In this document: positions 1-13,500 of the stretch, in pieces
How positions within the stretch are numbered: the stretch's first letter is position 1
Layout: every line of letters begins with the position of its first letter
Assembly: GCF_011075055.1 (NCBI RefSeq)
Contig: NC_058148.1
Coordinates: 15,183,969-15,247,968 of the forward strand
Source: Mangifera indica
Lineage: Eukaryota > Streptophyta > Magnoliopsida > Sapindales > Anacardiaceae
Direction: 5' to 3'
Length of the DNA: 64,000 bases
Notes under the pieces: generated by a model
Told to the model about the DNA's origin: nothing
What the model saw: only the letters and a program-made list of their open reading frames with translations
Databases searched by the model: none
Translations under genes and position numbers: made by a program

Positions 1-3000
1 ACACAATACCATCTTTAATTAGTTTATCTATTCGATGACCAATCAATCGATCTGATAACTAGTTAATTTGAACCAACTCTTTTATTGGGTTAACATCTAG
101 TTCGAATATAAAAATCATGATGTAACGAATTGCCACTGTTGTTGCCCTATAGGTGCTGCAATTTGCTAAAATGAAAGAGTAATTGGTTTGAAATTAGTCT
201 ATTTTACACATTCATAATATTTAACATATTGAGGAAGTAACAACACTCTCTAGAAAGCAGGATTGTTGCAATAAGAACATATTTCTTTTATAGGCCATTA
301 TAAATCATTTTGTTGTAAGTTGCACATCATATTTTCTAGGTATCTCCATCACCCACCTCCCCATGTTTTTCACTTTAAACCATTATTGTCTTTATCCAAT
401 TTCACAACATATGTAGTTTCATGAAAATGATAGGAAAACCAATAGTAGTTACTACCAAATTTTTTATATTAGAATTAGATATTATCCTAAACAACGGCCA
501 ATTTGGGTTTTGACCAATTTGATTAGATTTGTAATAACTTAAATAAATATTAAAATAATATTCAAACAAACAAAATTATAGTTTAATAATACAATGTATA
601 TTCAATGAATTTGATTCAAGTTTCAGAAAATACAAAATACATAATTGTGGATGAGAGTGTAAGTCAAACCAAGTTGCTTGCATGTAACTTGGCTCAGTTT
701 GACTAATATTAAGCTAAACTTGAGTTCAAGAATAGCTGATTTGATAAATTCATAAACTGACAACTCGATTTAATTAAAAATTAATAAGTTTTTAAAAGTT
801 TAAAGATCTTATATTTATATTCTAAAAATCTTAGTCAAACCTTTCTTGAGCTTTATTTTAAAGTTAATCGAATTAAATTTAAATTTAATACTATTTAAAT
901 CGTTTTAAATTTTTTATTACACCCTTAATTATAAAATAGAATAGAATAGAGTATCTATAATTGTAATTGACATAAGCATGTTAGACCTATTTGATCTGGG
1001 TTTTAAAATATTACAAATTGATTGGTGGTAAATTAGTGGGTCAATTAAACAAATTTCTTCAATTTCTAAATAGATCCATTAAACCAAATGCTCTAATAAT
1101 CTTCATATTTAGATAGAAAAATTAGAAAACTGGTGACGAGAATTGTAGGACTTTTTAATTAATATTTTGGTGGTTAGTTAGTCGCCGTCACGGCCTACAA
1201 CAACATGTGGGAGCACTACATCCAACAAATATTCTCACGTTTTTAATGCGATTTCTTTTGTTATTACCGTAGTTGATTAGGTGTTTGCTCAGCGCCCAAT
1301 GTGGGTTTTCTAGATTGCTTGGTAGATAAGTTGCTTGCTCTTTTCTAATCTATGGTCAATTCAATCAAAATTTGGTCTTAAATCCAATTCAAACTAACTA
1401 TGGTAAATTAAATTGAGATTAGCGTTAGATTTATGCAAAATTAACTTGGTTTGACACGATATTAAATTTGATTCGAATTAAATTAAATTTAATTTTGTTT
1501 GAATTATTTTAATAATATTATTCATCTATCAATAATATTATTTATCATAATAATAATTTTTTAATTAATTGAAATGAATTTTAACTCAATTAGTTAATAT
1601 TTATTTTTAATTTGATTTGAATCTAATCATATATGAGGTTGAATAAGATAAATAGTATTAAATCACAATTCCTTTATCATATCAAGCCAGTCTAATAGTA
1701 TTTCATTATTGTTTTATTTTTTATTAATGATGCTTGAAGGATTATTTATGGATATAAAAAATTATTATTTTTATTTTGTTTAACCATTTTGTTAAAAAAA
1801 TTGTTTGAAAATATTAATTAATTAGGATTGAGAAATACCATGTTAACGTGCAATGAAAATATCAATAAAGGAGGAAAAATGATTTTAAATCATATTATAA
1901 TGGGTGATATTATATATATATAAATAATATATATAATTTTTTATATATTAATATTTTAGATATAATAATTTAAATCATTCATAATATTTTTAATTTAATA
2001 AAGATATTAATATTCAATATTATCCAAACAAACATTAACCTTCATAAAAAAAACATGAATATTAAATTATTATTTTTCACGAAATCCCAAAATTCCCCTT
2101 TTAGGATTATCTTAGTTGAATAGGAAATTGCTGATCTAACTTGAAATTTTCAAAAGAAATTAATTTTCCACAATTTTCATACAAATCTTCTAAATTTGCT
2201 GCCAGTCGCAAGACTTGCGTGGAAAGAAAGAGCCACCTTCGGAGTTATGACTTTTAAGACAAGCCGGAATCACATGCCCTACCGTGGTCTCTAATTCTGG
2301 CTATTTCCTGCCCCAAATAAACACGTGCACGAAATAAAATTTACTCACATGCCCTAAATGATAGATATTCATTAAAAAAGTAATTAATTCTCTTACATTT
2401 TGTAACAGACCCCATCAAATTGATTGATTCAACTGGTCTTCTCACCAACTGTTCAAGGCTTGCTTCTCATTGTCAATTGGACGCAAAACACATGCGCTGG
2501 CCTTGTGATTTTATTCACCGCAATTTCGGGTTCCATTCCACTTTTTGAATATTAAGAAGACTGGCGTTGGCCAATTATTATTTTATTCAAAGCTTGGATT
2601 AGATACAGAGTTTTCGAGCTTAGACTAAATGTGTTAAACTTGGGTTATAGGTTAAATTCATTTTTATAAATTAAATTAATTTGAATATTTAAGTCATTTA
2701 AGATCAAATTTAAAATTTAAAATTTAAAACTAAGTTCAAATTTTGATTTATTGAATTTAGGACAACCTCGAATTAAAGCTTAATTTTTTTTCCCTCATGC
2801 ATAATATTTTTATTCACAATTAATGAAACACCTTTTAATTAGGCTTGAATGTCAATAGAGCCAAACCTAAACACATATTGGTTTGAGTTTGATTTAAATG
2901 AAATTAAAACGATTTGAGCTTATAAATCAAAATTAATAGTAATTTATATTCGGTTCATTTTCTAAGTTTGAAGTTTAAAACTTGACTCTAAATTATGATT

Positions 3001-3150
3001 CGGAATCATAGTTTGAGTATATTATTTATTAACAAAATAATATTATTTAATTTAATAATAAATAAAATAATATTATCTTAACAATAATTTAATAAGGTTT
3101 AAATTGAGCTAGGAATAAGGTGAAACCAAAACACACGTAGACCAAAGCAT
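1..3150. other. AT-rich intergenic region
   Basis: No coding region, RNA gene or clear mobile element is recognised. The sequence is strongly AT-rich with many short homopolymers. A G-box hexamer CACGTG lies at 2322-2327, about 1 kb upstream of the JAZ-type gene. It could be a distal element but nothing else supports that. Confidence 0.6.
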
Positions 3151-3151
3151 G

Positions 3152-3248
3152 CACGTGCCAGAAAATTCAAAGAAAACACGAACACCCAATAAATTCATAG
3201 TGGGGGGGTTTTTGGGTTACCTAAAATTAAAAAAACATGTTCCACGTG
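3152..3248 (+). promoter_or_regulatory. Two G-boxes upstream of the JAZ-type gene
   Basis: Two perfect CACGTG hexamers stand at 3152-3157 and 3243-3248, about 200 and 105 bases before the start codon at 3351. G-boxes are the known binding sites of MYC2-type bHLH factors, which activate JAZ genes in a feedback loop. That these two sites act this way is inference from position and gene family. Confidence 0.55.
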
Positions 3249-3350
3249 CTGGAAACAAAGAAAGAGTATGTGTCCGTTTTTCCTGCGTTTCGTGTTCATT
3301 TATTATTTATACCTTTCTCGCTCCAATTTTCCCTTCAAATCTCGTTAAAC

Positions 3351-4258
3351 ATGAAGCGGAACTGCAACTTGGAGCTTTGCCTTCTTCCTCCTTCTTCCAC
3401 TACCGCCGCCTTAGAGGAGGAGTACAGCGGCCGCCGCCACCGCCACCACCACCAAAACATGTAAGCTTGGTCATCTCTCTCTTTCTAATTAATCACGTAT
3501 ATTTTTATACATGTCAATTAATATTCTTCCTTCTTGTGTTCATTAATGAAGAATGGATCAAGAGTCGAGTTCAAGCCCACATTACATTAATCAGCGGCCG
3601 CAACAGTTAACCATTTTCTACAATGGAAGGGTTTGCGTTTGCGACGTTACAGAATTTCAGGTAATTAATTGCTAATAAAAGAAGTGTTAGGTTTTTAAGA
3701 ACATCTTTTACGTTTTCGTTTGTGAGTATGTTTCCACAACAAGAACACCTTAGATGTTTTATTTGATTTTTACTTAATAAACCACTTAAAACCGTAAGGT
3801 TTTATCTACTTTGACCGTTCGTTGGCAGCACAATTTTGCCCTTAAAAGGTGTCTTCAATGCCTTAGGTTTATATTTACCTAAAACTATTTGATCGAGAGA
3901 TTTAGTAAGAGCACTTGACATCGTTCCTACGGATCATTGTTAATGTTGTCTCGATCCTAAGACAGGAGCTGTCGGGTCTCCTCCTGTTGATGTTAAATTT
4001 TTGGCATTTTTTTTTTGATAAATAATGAAGTTTGTGCGAATAAATTATGTGCAGGCGAGAAACATTCTATTGCTGGCGAGTCGAGAAATGGAAGAGAGAG
4101 TAAAAACGCCGACGGGATCAGAACCGGCGTCGCCGTCTCTACCTTCTCAGTTATACAGCCCGCCTTCAACTTCTGGTCTTTCCATGAAGAGATCTCTTCA
4201 ACGTTTCCTGCAGAAGAGAAAGCACAGAGCTGCAGCAACATTTCCATACGGACAATGA
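3351..4258 (+). CDS. TIFY5A: JAZ8/TIFY5A-type jasmonate ZIM-domain repressor
   Basis: Transcriptional repressor of jasmonate signalling, expected in the nucleus, bound to MYC-type bHLH factors. Three exons, 3351-3460, 3552-3660 and 4055-4258, join in frame with GT-AG introns to give 140 residues. Residues 7-11 read LELCL, an LxLxL EAR motif that in Arabidopsis JAZ8 recruits TOPLESS directly. A TIFY core (TIFYNG, about 57-62) follows in exon 2. Exon 3 carries a shortened Jas motif, SLQRFLQKRK, that lacks the LPIAR degron of typical JAZ proteins. Short length, the EAR motif and the missing degron all place it with JAZ7/JAZ8, which resist COI1-mediated turnover. The frame upstream of 3351 is open, but the methionine at 3351 aligns with the family N-terminus. 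No lesion is visible. Confidence 0.9.
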
Positions 4259-6253
4259 TGAAACTGATAATTAGTTATAAATTTTAATTATACTGAAGAT
4301 GAGAAATCATTAACAGGCCGTGTACATTTATCGTTTTTCTTGTGCGTTCATCATGAATCACGATCAGAGGAAACTACTGCAGTGGGTTTGTATTTTTTTT
4401 TTTTCCTCCTTTAAATATCTTGATTAATTAGTGATAGTCACAAAACTTTCTATAAAGTACTAGGCATTTAAGGTTACATAAGGGTTGCAAATTAATAAAA
4501 GTTTAAGTTATATCTAAAATTAACTTATTTTTATATTTATTTTAAGATATAATTCACCAATTTGAGTGGATCTCAAATTGATCTATTTAGATTCAAACCA
4601 ATTTTTAAATTTAAAATTTGCTCAAACTTAGATCAAAACAAATCCATCGGCAGAGGTGATTTCAAATGAAGCCGATTTGATTGGAATCTGTTGTTCTACT
4701 CATATATCTCTCATGCAATTGTTTAACCATATAATTATATTATTTATCTCATCAATAACTTTTTGATAATATTATTTGTCAAATCAAATAAATTTGAACC
4801 CAAACTGCCCTTGGCTCGGTTAAGATTAAATCCGCTCCTGTCCATCCCTATCCATAATGGAACATATCATTTATTCTTGGCATCTAACAAGATCTCACTG
4901 TCTTTTTTGAAAAATTTTATTCGAGAGACAAATCATTTTAAATCTTAATCAATCCATCTACAACTATCACATGTGATTTTACATATATTTTTTGAGCTTC
5001 ATGGTTTGAGATACTATTTATTCCATTAATTATATTATTTATTTTACCGACAATTTTTCATCGATAGCTCTAATCAATTCAAACCAAACATATTTAAACT
5101 AAACTTGAGTTAACTCATGTTCAAGATTAACTTGGCTCGAATCTACATCTATTGCCAAGTTATGATTTCTCCCAAAGAAGTTATGATTTCTCCCAAAGAG
5201 GTAAATCATTTTGTATCAAATTGGCCCATCCTTCTGTTGTAAGGACTGAGAGACTTGAATTGGCAAAGATTCTAACGTCGACAATAGGCAGGAATGACAT
5301 ACATCAAAGCTATACAAGTATCAAGAAAATCAACAAGGAAGCGAAGAGTTGATAAATTTTCAAATCTTCATTATAAAAGCCTATTCCACAAGAAAAAAAT
5401 AATGTAAAGCAGAGACAACCATCAGAAAGAATCAGAATCCAGTGAAAATTTGACACTCTTTAAGTATATATAACATATAGACCATGCTTGCTCTTTGGCT
5501 ATGAAGATATAGATTATTCAAATGTATGACAGGAATACATAGATGAGAGAGAAGAAATGTGTTGAATCAGGAGGCCTAGACTTTATATGTTGAAGCTATC
5601 ATCTTAAGAAACTGTTCAGGTCGCAAAGGCATAGCTATCATCCATCTGTCTTTATTTACTTTTCAGGTTTGCGAGAGCATAGTTATAAATGGTCATTGAA
5701 CTGAAATGCGTTGGTGTACATGCAACATTTCATGAAATTTTCATTCCTAGAATGCAGAACAACATCTCTGCCGTAATTTAAAAAAAAAAATACATTGTGC
5801 CACAAGATAAATGTTTTGATTCAAATGTATTGCGAGGTTTCACACCACTTGGATGCTTTGCAAAAAGCCTAGACCAGATTCGTCACCAGGGATTGAATTT
5901 CCCAAATCCCAACTGAAATCATTATACACATTTTAGTCAAAGTTCTCTATTTTTTCCCCAAACAACCACATGATGAGTGCTGTAATTCAAAGACACATGA
6001 TATCTCATCTTACAGTTCATGAGTTTTCCTTTCTTCTTACATATGATAAAGTGATCTCTTCTTGTAATTTCTCGATTTCTTAACTTTATACATAGTAATA
6101 GCCTGACTTGATTTGATGGTAACTTTGAATTAAAGCATACATGATAGGAGCAAAAGGTTCTTTTCTTACTCTAATAAGTGGTGTAACTCAAGTAATAGGC
6201 AATTTAATATTTAAAAAAAAGGCATAAGAGCAAGAAAGTAAGTATATAATTAC
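4259..6253. other. Intergenic, no gene recognised
   Basis: AT-rich spacer between the JAZ-type gene and the GPI-anchored protein pseudogene. A perfect 21-bp direct repeat sits at about 5158-5199. The last exon of the minus-strand pseudogene, which would encode the GPI-attachment tail, should lie in the right part, but I could not recognise it. Confidence 0.5.
5158..5199. repeat. 21-bp tandem duplication
   Basis: A 21-bp unit beginning AGTTATGATTTC occurs twice head to tail without a mismatch. It is a small local duplication with no visible function. Confidence 0.7.
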
Positions 6254-8786
6254 CACTTTGTGCGGATGTAGCTGCTGGAAGGGCCAGAGTCCTTATAGCT
6301 GCATACCACAAGTCAAAATATATAACTAATTTGCAAAGTGAATAATACCTCCAAGTTGGTAATCAGGCAATCATTAAAGAAAATCAATTGGATTCCGAAT
6401 ATTAGCTATCCAATTCACTGACTAATTTGTTATCACTGTAACATACTTTTATTACACGGTGGAGCTGGTAATTGAGTTGAAGATGGCCAGAGGGCTGGAA
6501 TGTTGTCATTGAGATCACAAATAAAGCTGATCCCAGACTTGTCCAATGTTGCATCTGAAGGCAAGCTTGGCAGGAGGCAGCCAGACTCTGTTGTTAAAAA
6601 AGGATGAAAAAAATGCGGGCTATATAAAAAGTCAGTAGGTCAAAAAAAAGGTGCAATAAAAGGTTATTTTCTAATCTTCCTACTTATATAGATTTATATT
6701 GCAAAACTAAGAAACTACCCTAAAGGTGCTAGGAGGTTTAGTATCAATGTTTTTTCACATAGGTGGGATTGATTATGGCCAGGGTACAAATTGCGACTGT
6801 TATCACTGGCATCAGCATTACACCATCAGGTGTGCAGGTTCAAGCTTGATTCAACAATGCAATAATAAAACATCAACAAGGTTAAAATTCTAATTCAAAA
6901 TAGCTATGCCGGCCTAACAGGAACCATACAACTTTGTTATGTGAAATTATAAAACATGAAGTATGCATGTCACCTTGACTTCCAGCAGCTGCAATAATAT
7001 TGCCAATCCCAGGGTCACCATCAAAACAGCAAAATGACAAGTGTTCTGCATTAGTAGCAGCTTTATGCATCTGCAAAAAAATTCTTTAATTTGGCTGTCA
7101 AGGGACATTACGAAACAGATATGAGGACTGACCTTGTAAAGAGAGATCCTTGAGACTTAGATGGCAGAGTTTATAAATATCTGTTGTTGTATTCAACTTT
7201 TGCAACTTCACTCCTAAAAGTGTAGCACACTCTAAAGCTTGCAAGTTGATAACGAGGATCTGCTTTTGTAAGTGTGATACATAGCTCTCCATTGCATTAC
7301 AGCAAACTGTAGTGTTACTGAAAATGTTTCCACAGCTCTTTGCAACATGCTTCGTGTTGGGGAATGCCAAGGGGCAAACTGAAGTAGAAATTAAAAAAAT
7401 TACCCTGAAATACAAACTCAGTTCAATCAAGTGAACAGATTGGCATCACTGAATACAGTAATACAGAAAATAAGAACAGACATGAACTACTACCTAGTTC
7501 AAACACATGAAATTCTTCAGAACATGAAAGGGAAAAATGAAAAGCTTTAATCCTTCATAAATAAATCTCAGATAAAAGTAACTATAACCTAAAGCTACTC
7601 GTGGCCATGAATAACTCATCAATCACAGGAGATGAAAACTATCAGGGATATGGTTGGATATAGATACAGAGACAAAAAGAATATAAAAAAGGCAAGAATT
7701 GTCTGCACACCCAATCACATCTTTGTATTCATCTAAACACTCACAAGTATTGGAACATGATCTTTTAATGTTTAAACTTCTGGAAAATAATGTGGAAAAC
7801 CCCTATGAGAGCCAAAAAAAATAGAACATCATTTAAGGATTCTCCATGATTATCTGCAGTTTCATGAATCGGTACTTTCTGATAAAAATTATACTTTTAC
7901 ATCTCATGCTTGACTGCAAATTTACCTGTGTTAACATTGCAATTAGACAATACTCTGAGAACTTTCTTTGCACGAGTATGACCAAGTTTACTGGCTAGCC
8001 ACCGAAGAACAATACTCTTTAACAATCATCTATTCTAGTTGAGTGTTGAGTTAGAACATTGGGCCCACCCATGTTCAAGAGATTGGAAGCTTTTAAGGCA
8101 ATTCTTGAAGCAGCGTCTAATATGGTATTCTGACAAACCTGCTCACAACATTCTTTCACAGGATCAATCTTTTCAGAGGCAGCAAGAAGTTTAGAGGAAT
8201 CCACAGCACTCTCAAACTCATCAGCACCTTTGATGGATGAAGAGAGCATATCTGCTTAAGATTGTCAGAAGCACCCTGGGCCACCAAAAGTTGCTCAGTA
8301 TCAGAGAGGCAATGCTCAGAAAGGGTCTCATTTAAAGCAAGACATCATTTCCTTTACTGGATTGACCAATAAGAATCACAAGAGTGGCATCTAGCTGTGG
8401 GCAACACATTACATGAGCCAACAATGGGGCAAAAAAGGCCCAGCAATCAATTGAAATCATGGTCATCAAGCTTTCGGAGGCACTGAAGTTTAACACACAC
8501 TGTCCTGCAAGAAGAAATAGGATCAGAAAGAAAATGTTTAAGTATAGATTTCAACCCGTGGCTTTGGGTACCAGAATTATTAGGCCTCATAAGACAAACC
8601 TGATAGTTTTGCCTTTTGGGGCAGTACTATTAGTGAAAGATGCTAATGGTGAGGGGGCAAGAATAGGAAGATAAGGCTGAGGAGACCCACTAGAAGAAAT
8701 CTCAGGCAAAAGGGCATCTCCTTGTTTGTTTATCAATACAGGATCTTTAACATTATATAGTTGACTGTAACAAGATTCATGCCAAC
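6254..8786 (-). pseudogene. Broken GPI-anchored protein gene (At1g61900 type)
   Basis: Recognisable exons on the minus strand: 8600-8786, 7926-8504, 7133-7378, a short one ending at 6974, 6447-6587 and 6254-6298. They encode the cysteine-rich extracellular domain of the uncharacterised plant GPI-anchored family of Arabidopsis At1g61900. Typical stretches are LAPSPLASFTN, CCPQLDATL, EKIDPVKECCE, AMESYVSHLQKQ and ESGCLLPSLPSDA. At least four lesions break it: a 7-bp insertion at 8607-8613, a 1-bp loss near 8340, a missing stretch of about ten codons with a frame change near 8230, and a stop plus frame change near 8020. Splice sites are largely kept, so decay is fairly recent. The signal-peptide exon and the C-terminal tail were not found. 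With this many lesions a sequencing error is an unlikely cause. Confidence 0.85.
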
Positions 8787-11700
8787 CTGCAACAACATAA
8801 GCGTTACTAAGATAATTGCACAATCCACTTGTAGAAATACCAACAAGTTGGATTCCAGTTCTGGAGCTAAAGTTAGCAATAGGCTGATGGAAATGTCAAT
8901 AATAAAATTGTTAAATAAAACTATACGTATAAACAAATTATACAAACTGAGGTAGTTCTTGTAATTGTACGATGTGACTGTTTTGCTTTAACTTGTATAC
9001 TAAACAGAAAACCCCTTTCCCCATCCACAGAAATTTGTTATCAAACAACCAATCACTAATATATACCCCAATCAAAACGAAGAACATCCATTTCTCATTA
9101 ATTCACTTCAAAAACTATAAGCATGACTCAGCAGCTATTTAGGTAGAGCAATAAAAGTGGTAATAATGGCAATCCTTTGGTACAAACAATGACAAATAAA
9201 CAACATTTTGGATCTCAACAACTACTATATTTAAATTTAAATTTAAAAAAAAAAAAAGCTTGCTGCATGAGGTCTATAAATGTAATGGGAAGCAAGTGAC
9301 ATTTATGCAGTTGAAAAGCTTTAAGAGGTAGTTTACATAGATTAATCTCCCATATTCAGCCAACTTAACTTCTTTTACTTCTTTATTTTAGGAAAAAGAG
9401 TAGAATTTGATCAAGTACAACATTACACAAAACTAATTCACAACTTAACTAAGATATCTAGCCCTAAATCCCAACAATAAAAGTGAAAAAATTGATGTCA
9501 ATAATGCAGAATAATTGAGTTCGAACAAGCTTGGCATTCAATTTACCACACCACATTATAATAAAATATTAACTCAAAATAAGTAAACATCCAGGCAAAA
9601 ACATCAAGAAGCTTCACTCAACATACACCAATTCTCAAAAGAGTAATTAATTAATTAATTTATTCTATCATATTATTTATTTTATTAATAATTTTATAAT
9701 AACACTGTATATCACTTTCAATAAATTCAAGATTTAATCCAATTTTATGAAGTTTAATTGGATAGAATAGATCTTAATCAGAAATTTACACTCTGGAGGA
9801 TTTGGAAGAGACAACACTAGAACAAACAATGACATGCATAAATATTCATTCAATCTTTCTACTACAAGAACAAACAATAACATGCATAAATAATCATTCA
9901 ATCTTTTTACTACAAGAATGATGACGAAAGAACGAAAGAAGGAAAGTGGAAAGCATTTATTGAAAGAGAGATTTCACATCAAGCATAATCAAGGCGTCTA
10001 TCCAATTCATGCATAATCCTTCCAAGTACCCTCCAACTCAAATCAAAAATAAAGCAAGACCAAGTGGTTGGATTTGAGAGACATTAATGGCAGACATAAC
10101 TACCTATCACATAGTTGAGTTTTGATACATCTTTGACAAGTTATAATAAATCTCAACTTTCAGATAAGCTTGCAAGTTTTCAGACCAAAGTTGATCTTTA
10201 TCCTGTCGGGTCTCCTCCTGTTAGAAGCTAGTTTAACAGGTAAGAATTTTTCTCACATTTGTATATTACGAGATAGCCCCTTTTACGTAGAATTAGATCA
10301 TTCAACAACCTTATCTCACATATCACATCAAAGACTGTATCTTACTGGACCTTTTCTCACCCCCAATAACTAGACCGTTTAGTTGTTATTAGGTCTCTTT
10401 TACTCAAAAAATTAACTCCATTTGATAGACTTTTTTTCACATTTATACTAACATTTAACCTCTTTTCTAGGGCAATCTTCTCTTACACATCAAGCTTTTG
10501 GTTCAATACTTAAAAGTTAAAAATTACTAGCAAAATCTTTATATCAATTAGTCACTCGTATGAACTCTTGGGTAGAGCTCTAGCTAGATTCTCATGGGAA
10601 AGGCTTTCCCTCACACTTAAAAAAGCTAATATCTAATCTAGCCACTTTCCCTACCGAGGTTGATAACTAACACACACAAAACCAGAAAGCTACAGCTATA
10701 TCCAGCTAGCTTCTACTGCCACACTCTCACCAAGATCAAACCGAGCCCCACAGCTTATAAAAGAAATGGACTTGCTACCACCACGTACTAGAACCTAAAG
10801 TTCAGGCATCTCATAATGTGCAAGTGGGTAAGAGCTCTTTTCTTTGTTTCATCATTGTAAAGATGAACATTCTAGCTTTCTGTTAACGGTCGCTATAACA
10901 TCTCATCATACACCATTCTAATCACCAATTTTCGCAATAATAATATTTTCTGGTTTTTCCTATCGCACAAGTGAAGATTTGTAAGGTTTCTTGCTTGTAT
11001 TTGATCCTGGCCAGGTTTGAAGCTGATTCTAGTTGAATCAAAGCTATAAAACTCATATTGGGCCAGAGATTATTCAAGTTTATCCAGAGTATCATCAGAA
11101 GATTATTGATAGAGTAAATAATATCATTGGAGGGATAAACAATATTGTTGATGAAAAGAATAATGTCACCAATTAGACAAATAAATCAATCTTAAACTAA
11201 ATTGTCAAGTTAGTTAGAATTTTAATTAAAATCAACTTATTCGAACTAAACTATAAATTCAATGTGAATTAGTTATGGTTGGATCCGTTGTTATTAGTTA
11301 GTGGGGTTTAGTGCTCCCCTTTCTTTTCCAAATATGATAAATTAGGGCTCTCAAATGGATGAGTTCTAAATCCCACAAATAAAGTTGTGCTAAACACCAA
11401 CTTGAAGCAATATTGAAAAATACAATTTGTTTTTAGTTTTGTTTGTAATTCAAAGTGTCTTTATAGTTTAGAAGTTCACATTTTAACTAATATTCTTTTA
11501 TCATCTTTAAACGATTTAAAAAATTCATATATACTCAATATTTTTTATGTTTTATTGATATGAGATTTGTTTTTTGATGCACCAAAAACCCTAAAAAAAA
11601 CCTAATCCCGCCATCCCAAAAACAACTTGCATGTTCACATGCCTCACTGAATACTATTTCTGTTGAAACAGCTGGGTTGTGTGCAGAAATAATTGTAAAA

Positions 11701-13500
11701 TGTATCATCTATTATGAGACATGAAATCGGGTTATTCAAGGTAGAAAATCTCTCTGCATTGGCATGGAAGCTTGCCAGATGATAAGACAGGCACAAGACA
11801 CAAAGGCGAGAGTGGCCCAACCGGAAAGTCACAGTTCCTTCCAAATAGAGATTGATAGTGATACATCATCAATAGCAGTAAAAAGATGAAAAGGGTCATC
11901 GATCCTCAACTTACTAAGGGTGGATTGGGCATACTATATCTTGGGTAAGAATTCATATTCAGATAAAACAAATCCAATTTGAATTAAAATTCAGTGTGAT
12001 TCAAGTACGAGGGTTTAATATTATAATTTATTTATTTTTTATCATATTATTTATCTCTTTAATAATACTATTTATCAAATTAAACGAGTTTGAATTAATT
12101 ATTTTAAATTCAAATCAAATTTAAATCAATTTTTCTTAATGTTTTATTCGATTCGAATTTAATCCTACGCTGATATATTTTGTTATGTTCCTAAATTCTA
12201 CTGTGGACCATATCTTCTTTTAGATCTACAAAAAAAAATAAAAATGATAGAAAACACAAAAAATGTTATATAGCTTTAAAAGCTTGGACAATTCCATCCA
12301 TTTGCTCTTCAAGTTGCGTCCACTTTCAATTGTAAACCAAAAATGTCAATTGAAGATTCGAAGTGCGAGCTGTAATTGTAAATAAGGCTCTTAATCGATA
12401 TATGATATTTTTGTCATGGGCGATGTGGATAGATGTGATTGAAATTTGCTTATTGCTTTTAAATGTGATTAAGATATATAATATTAGAAATTTTTTTCTT
12501 ATGCAGAAATATTGCTAAAAATTTAATGTAATAAAATTAAATCATTCAATAATTCAATAAAGTTTATGAATAGATTTAATCTAATCATTTTAATACCTTT
12601 TACGGGTTATGATTTAGCGTTTAATAATTTTTAGTTCTCGTCTCTGAACCTTTATACAACAACTTTATTTATTAAAAATTGTCATTAAAAAATGTTTAAA
12701 AAAATGAAAATGGGTCATTGCATTTAGGTAAAATTTTGGGAATTTCATGAATTTGAAAAACATAACATAATTAGGTATTCTTAAAATTCTTCAATAACAA
12801 TAGATTTTATACCTTACACTCCCACCATACCTTTTGACACACAGATTGGTTGTGCATTAACTTTATGCTACTCCGAACAAATACTATAATGTCAAAGTCA
12901 TCACTTGCATAGCATAATTGTGCACTAACTTTCCACTACTATAAGAAAAACATTACAGTGTTGGTATCATAACTTACGTCACACGATTATAATTGAGAAA
13001 CATAATAATAGGCAAACACTATAATCATCCAAAGCCATAAAAATCTTACACCAAAAACTTACACTTTTTAATGTGAGATTCAAATATCATTGACTTGGCT
13101 ATGCACTAAATTCCTAATAGCGTTGAACACCACAATATTAACATCACCACTTACATTATGCAATTATAACTAGAGAAACATAATAGTGGGTTAATACTAC
13201 AATATCAATGTCATCACATAGCATTAACACAATTGTAACTAAAAGATATGATGATAAATTTAATATTGAATAATTTGAATATTAGCAAAACAAAACTATG
13301 TTTCAAAAACTTCTTGTTAATTAGAAAATTTAAAAGCATATCAAACTTACACCATAAATTCATATTCTCATTTATACGTATTCTTTGCTCTTGAGATGGT
13401 AAGATATTACAATTATTTAATTACAATCCATGTAGACATCAAAATTTTAACAACGAATCTCAAGTCGGATAGATTTCGTGGCTAAATCTGTTAGAATCTC
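8787..13500. other. Intergenic, no gene recognised
   Basis: AT-rich DNA without a gene I can support. The short open frames here have no recognisable domain. It holds a 48-bp tandem duplication (9819-9914) and, at 10203-10222, a 20-bp sequence identical to one in intron 2 of the JAZ-type gene. Confidence 0.5.
9819..9914. repeat. 48-bp tandem duplication
   Basis: Two head-to-tail copies of a 48-bp unit beginning AGAACAAACAAT, at 9819-9866 and 9867-9914, with only a few mismatches. It is a local slippage or unequal-exchange product. Confidence 0.75.

Noticed and set aside
3149..3610. 153-codon frame across JAZ exon 1
   Set aside because: It reads through the intron in a different frame; the spliced model matches the JAZ family end to end.
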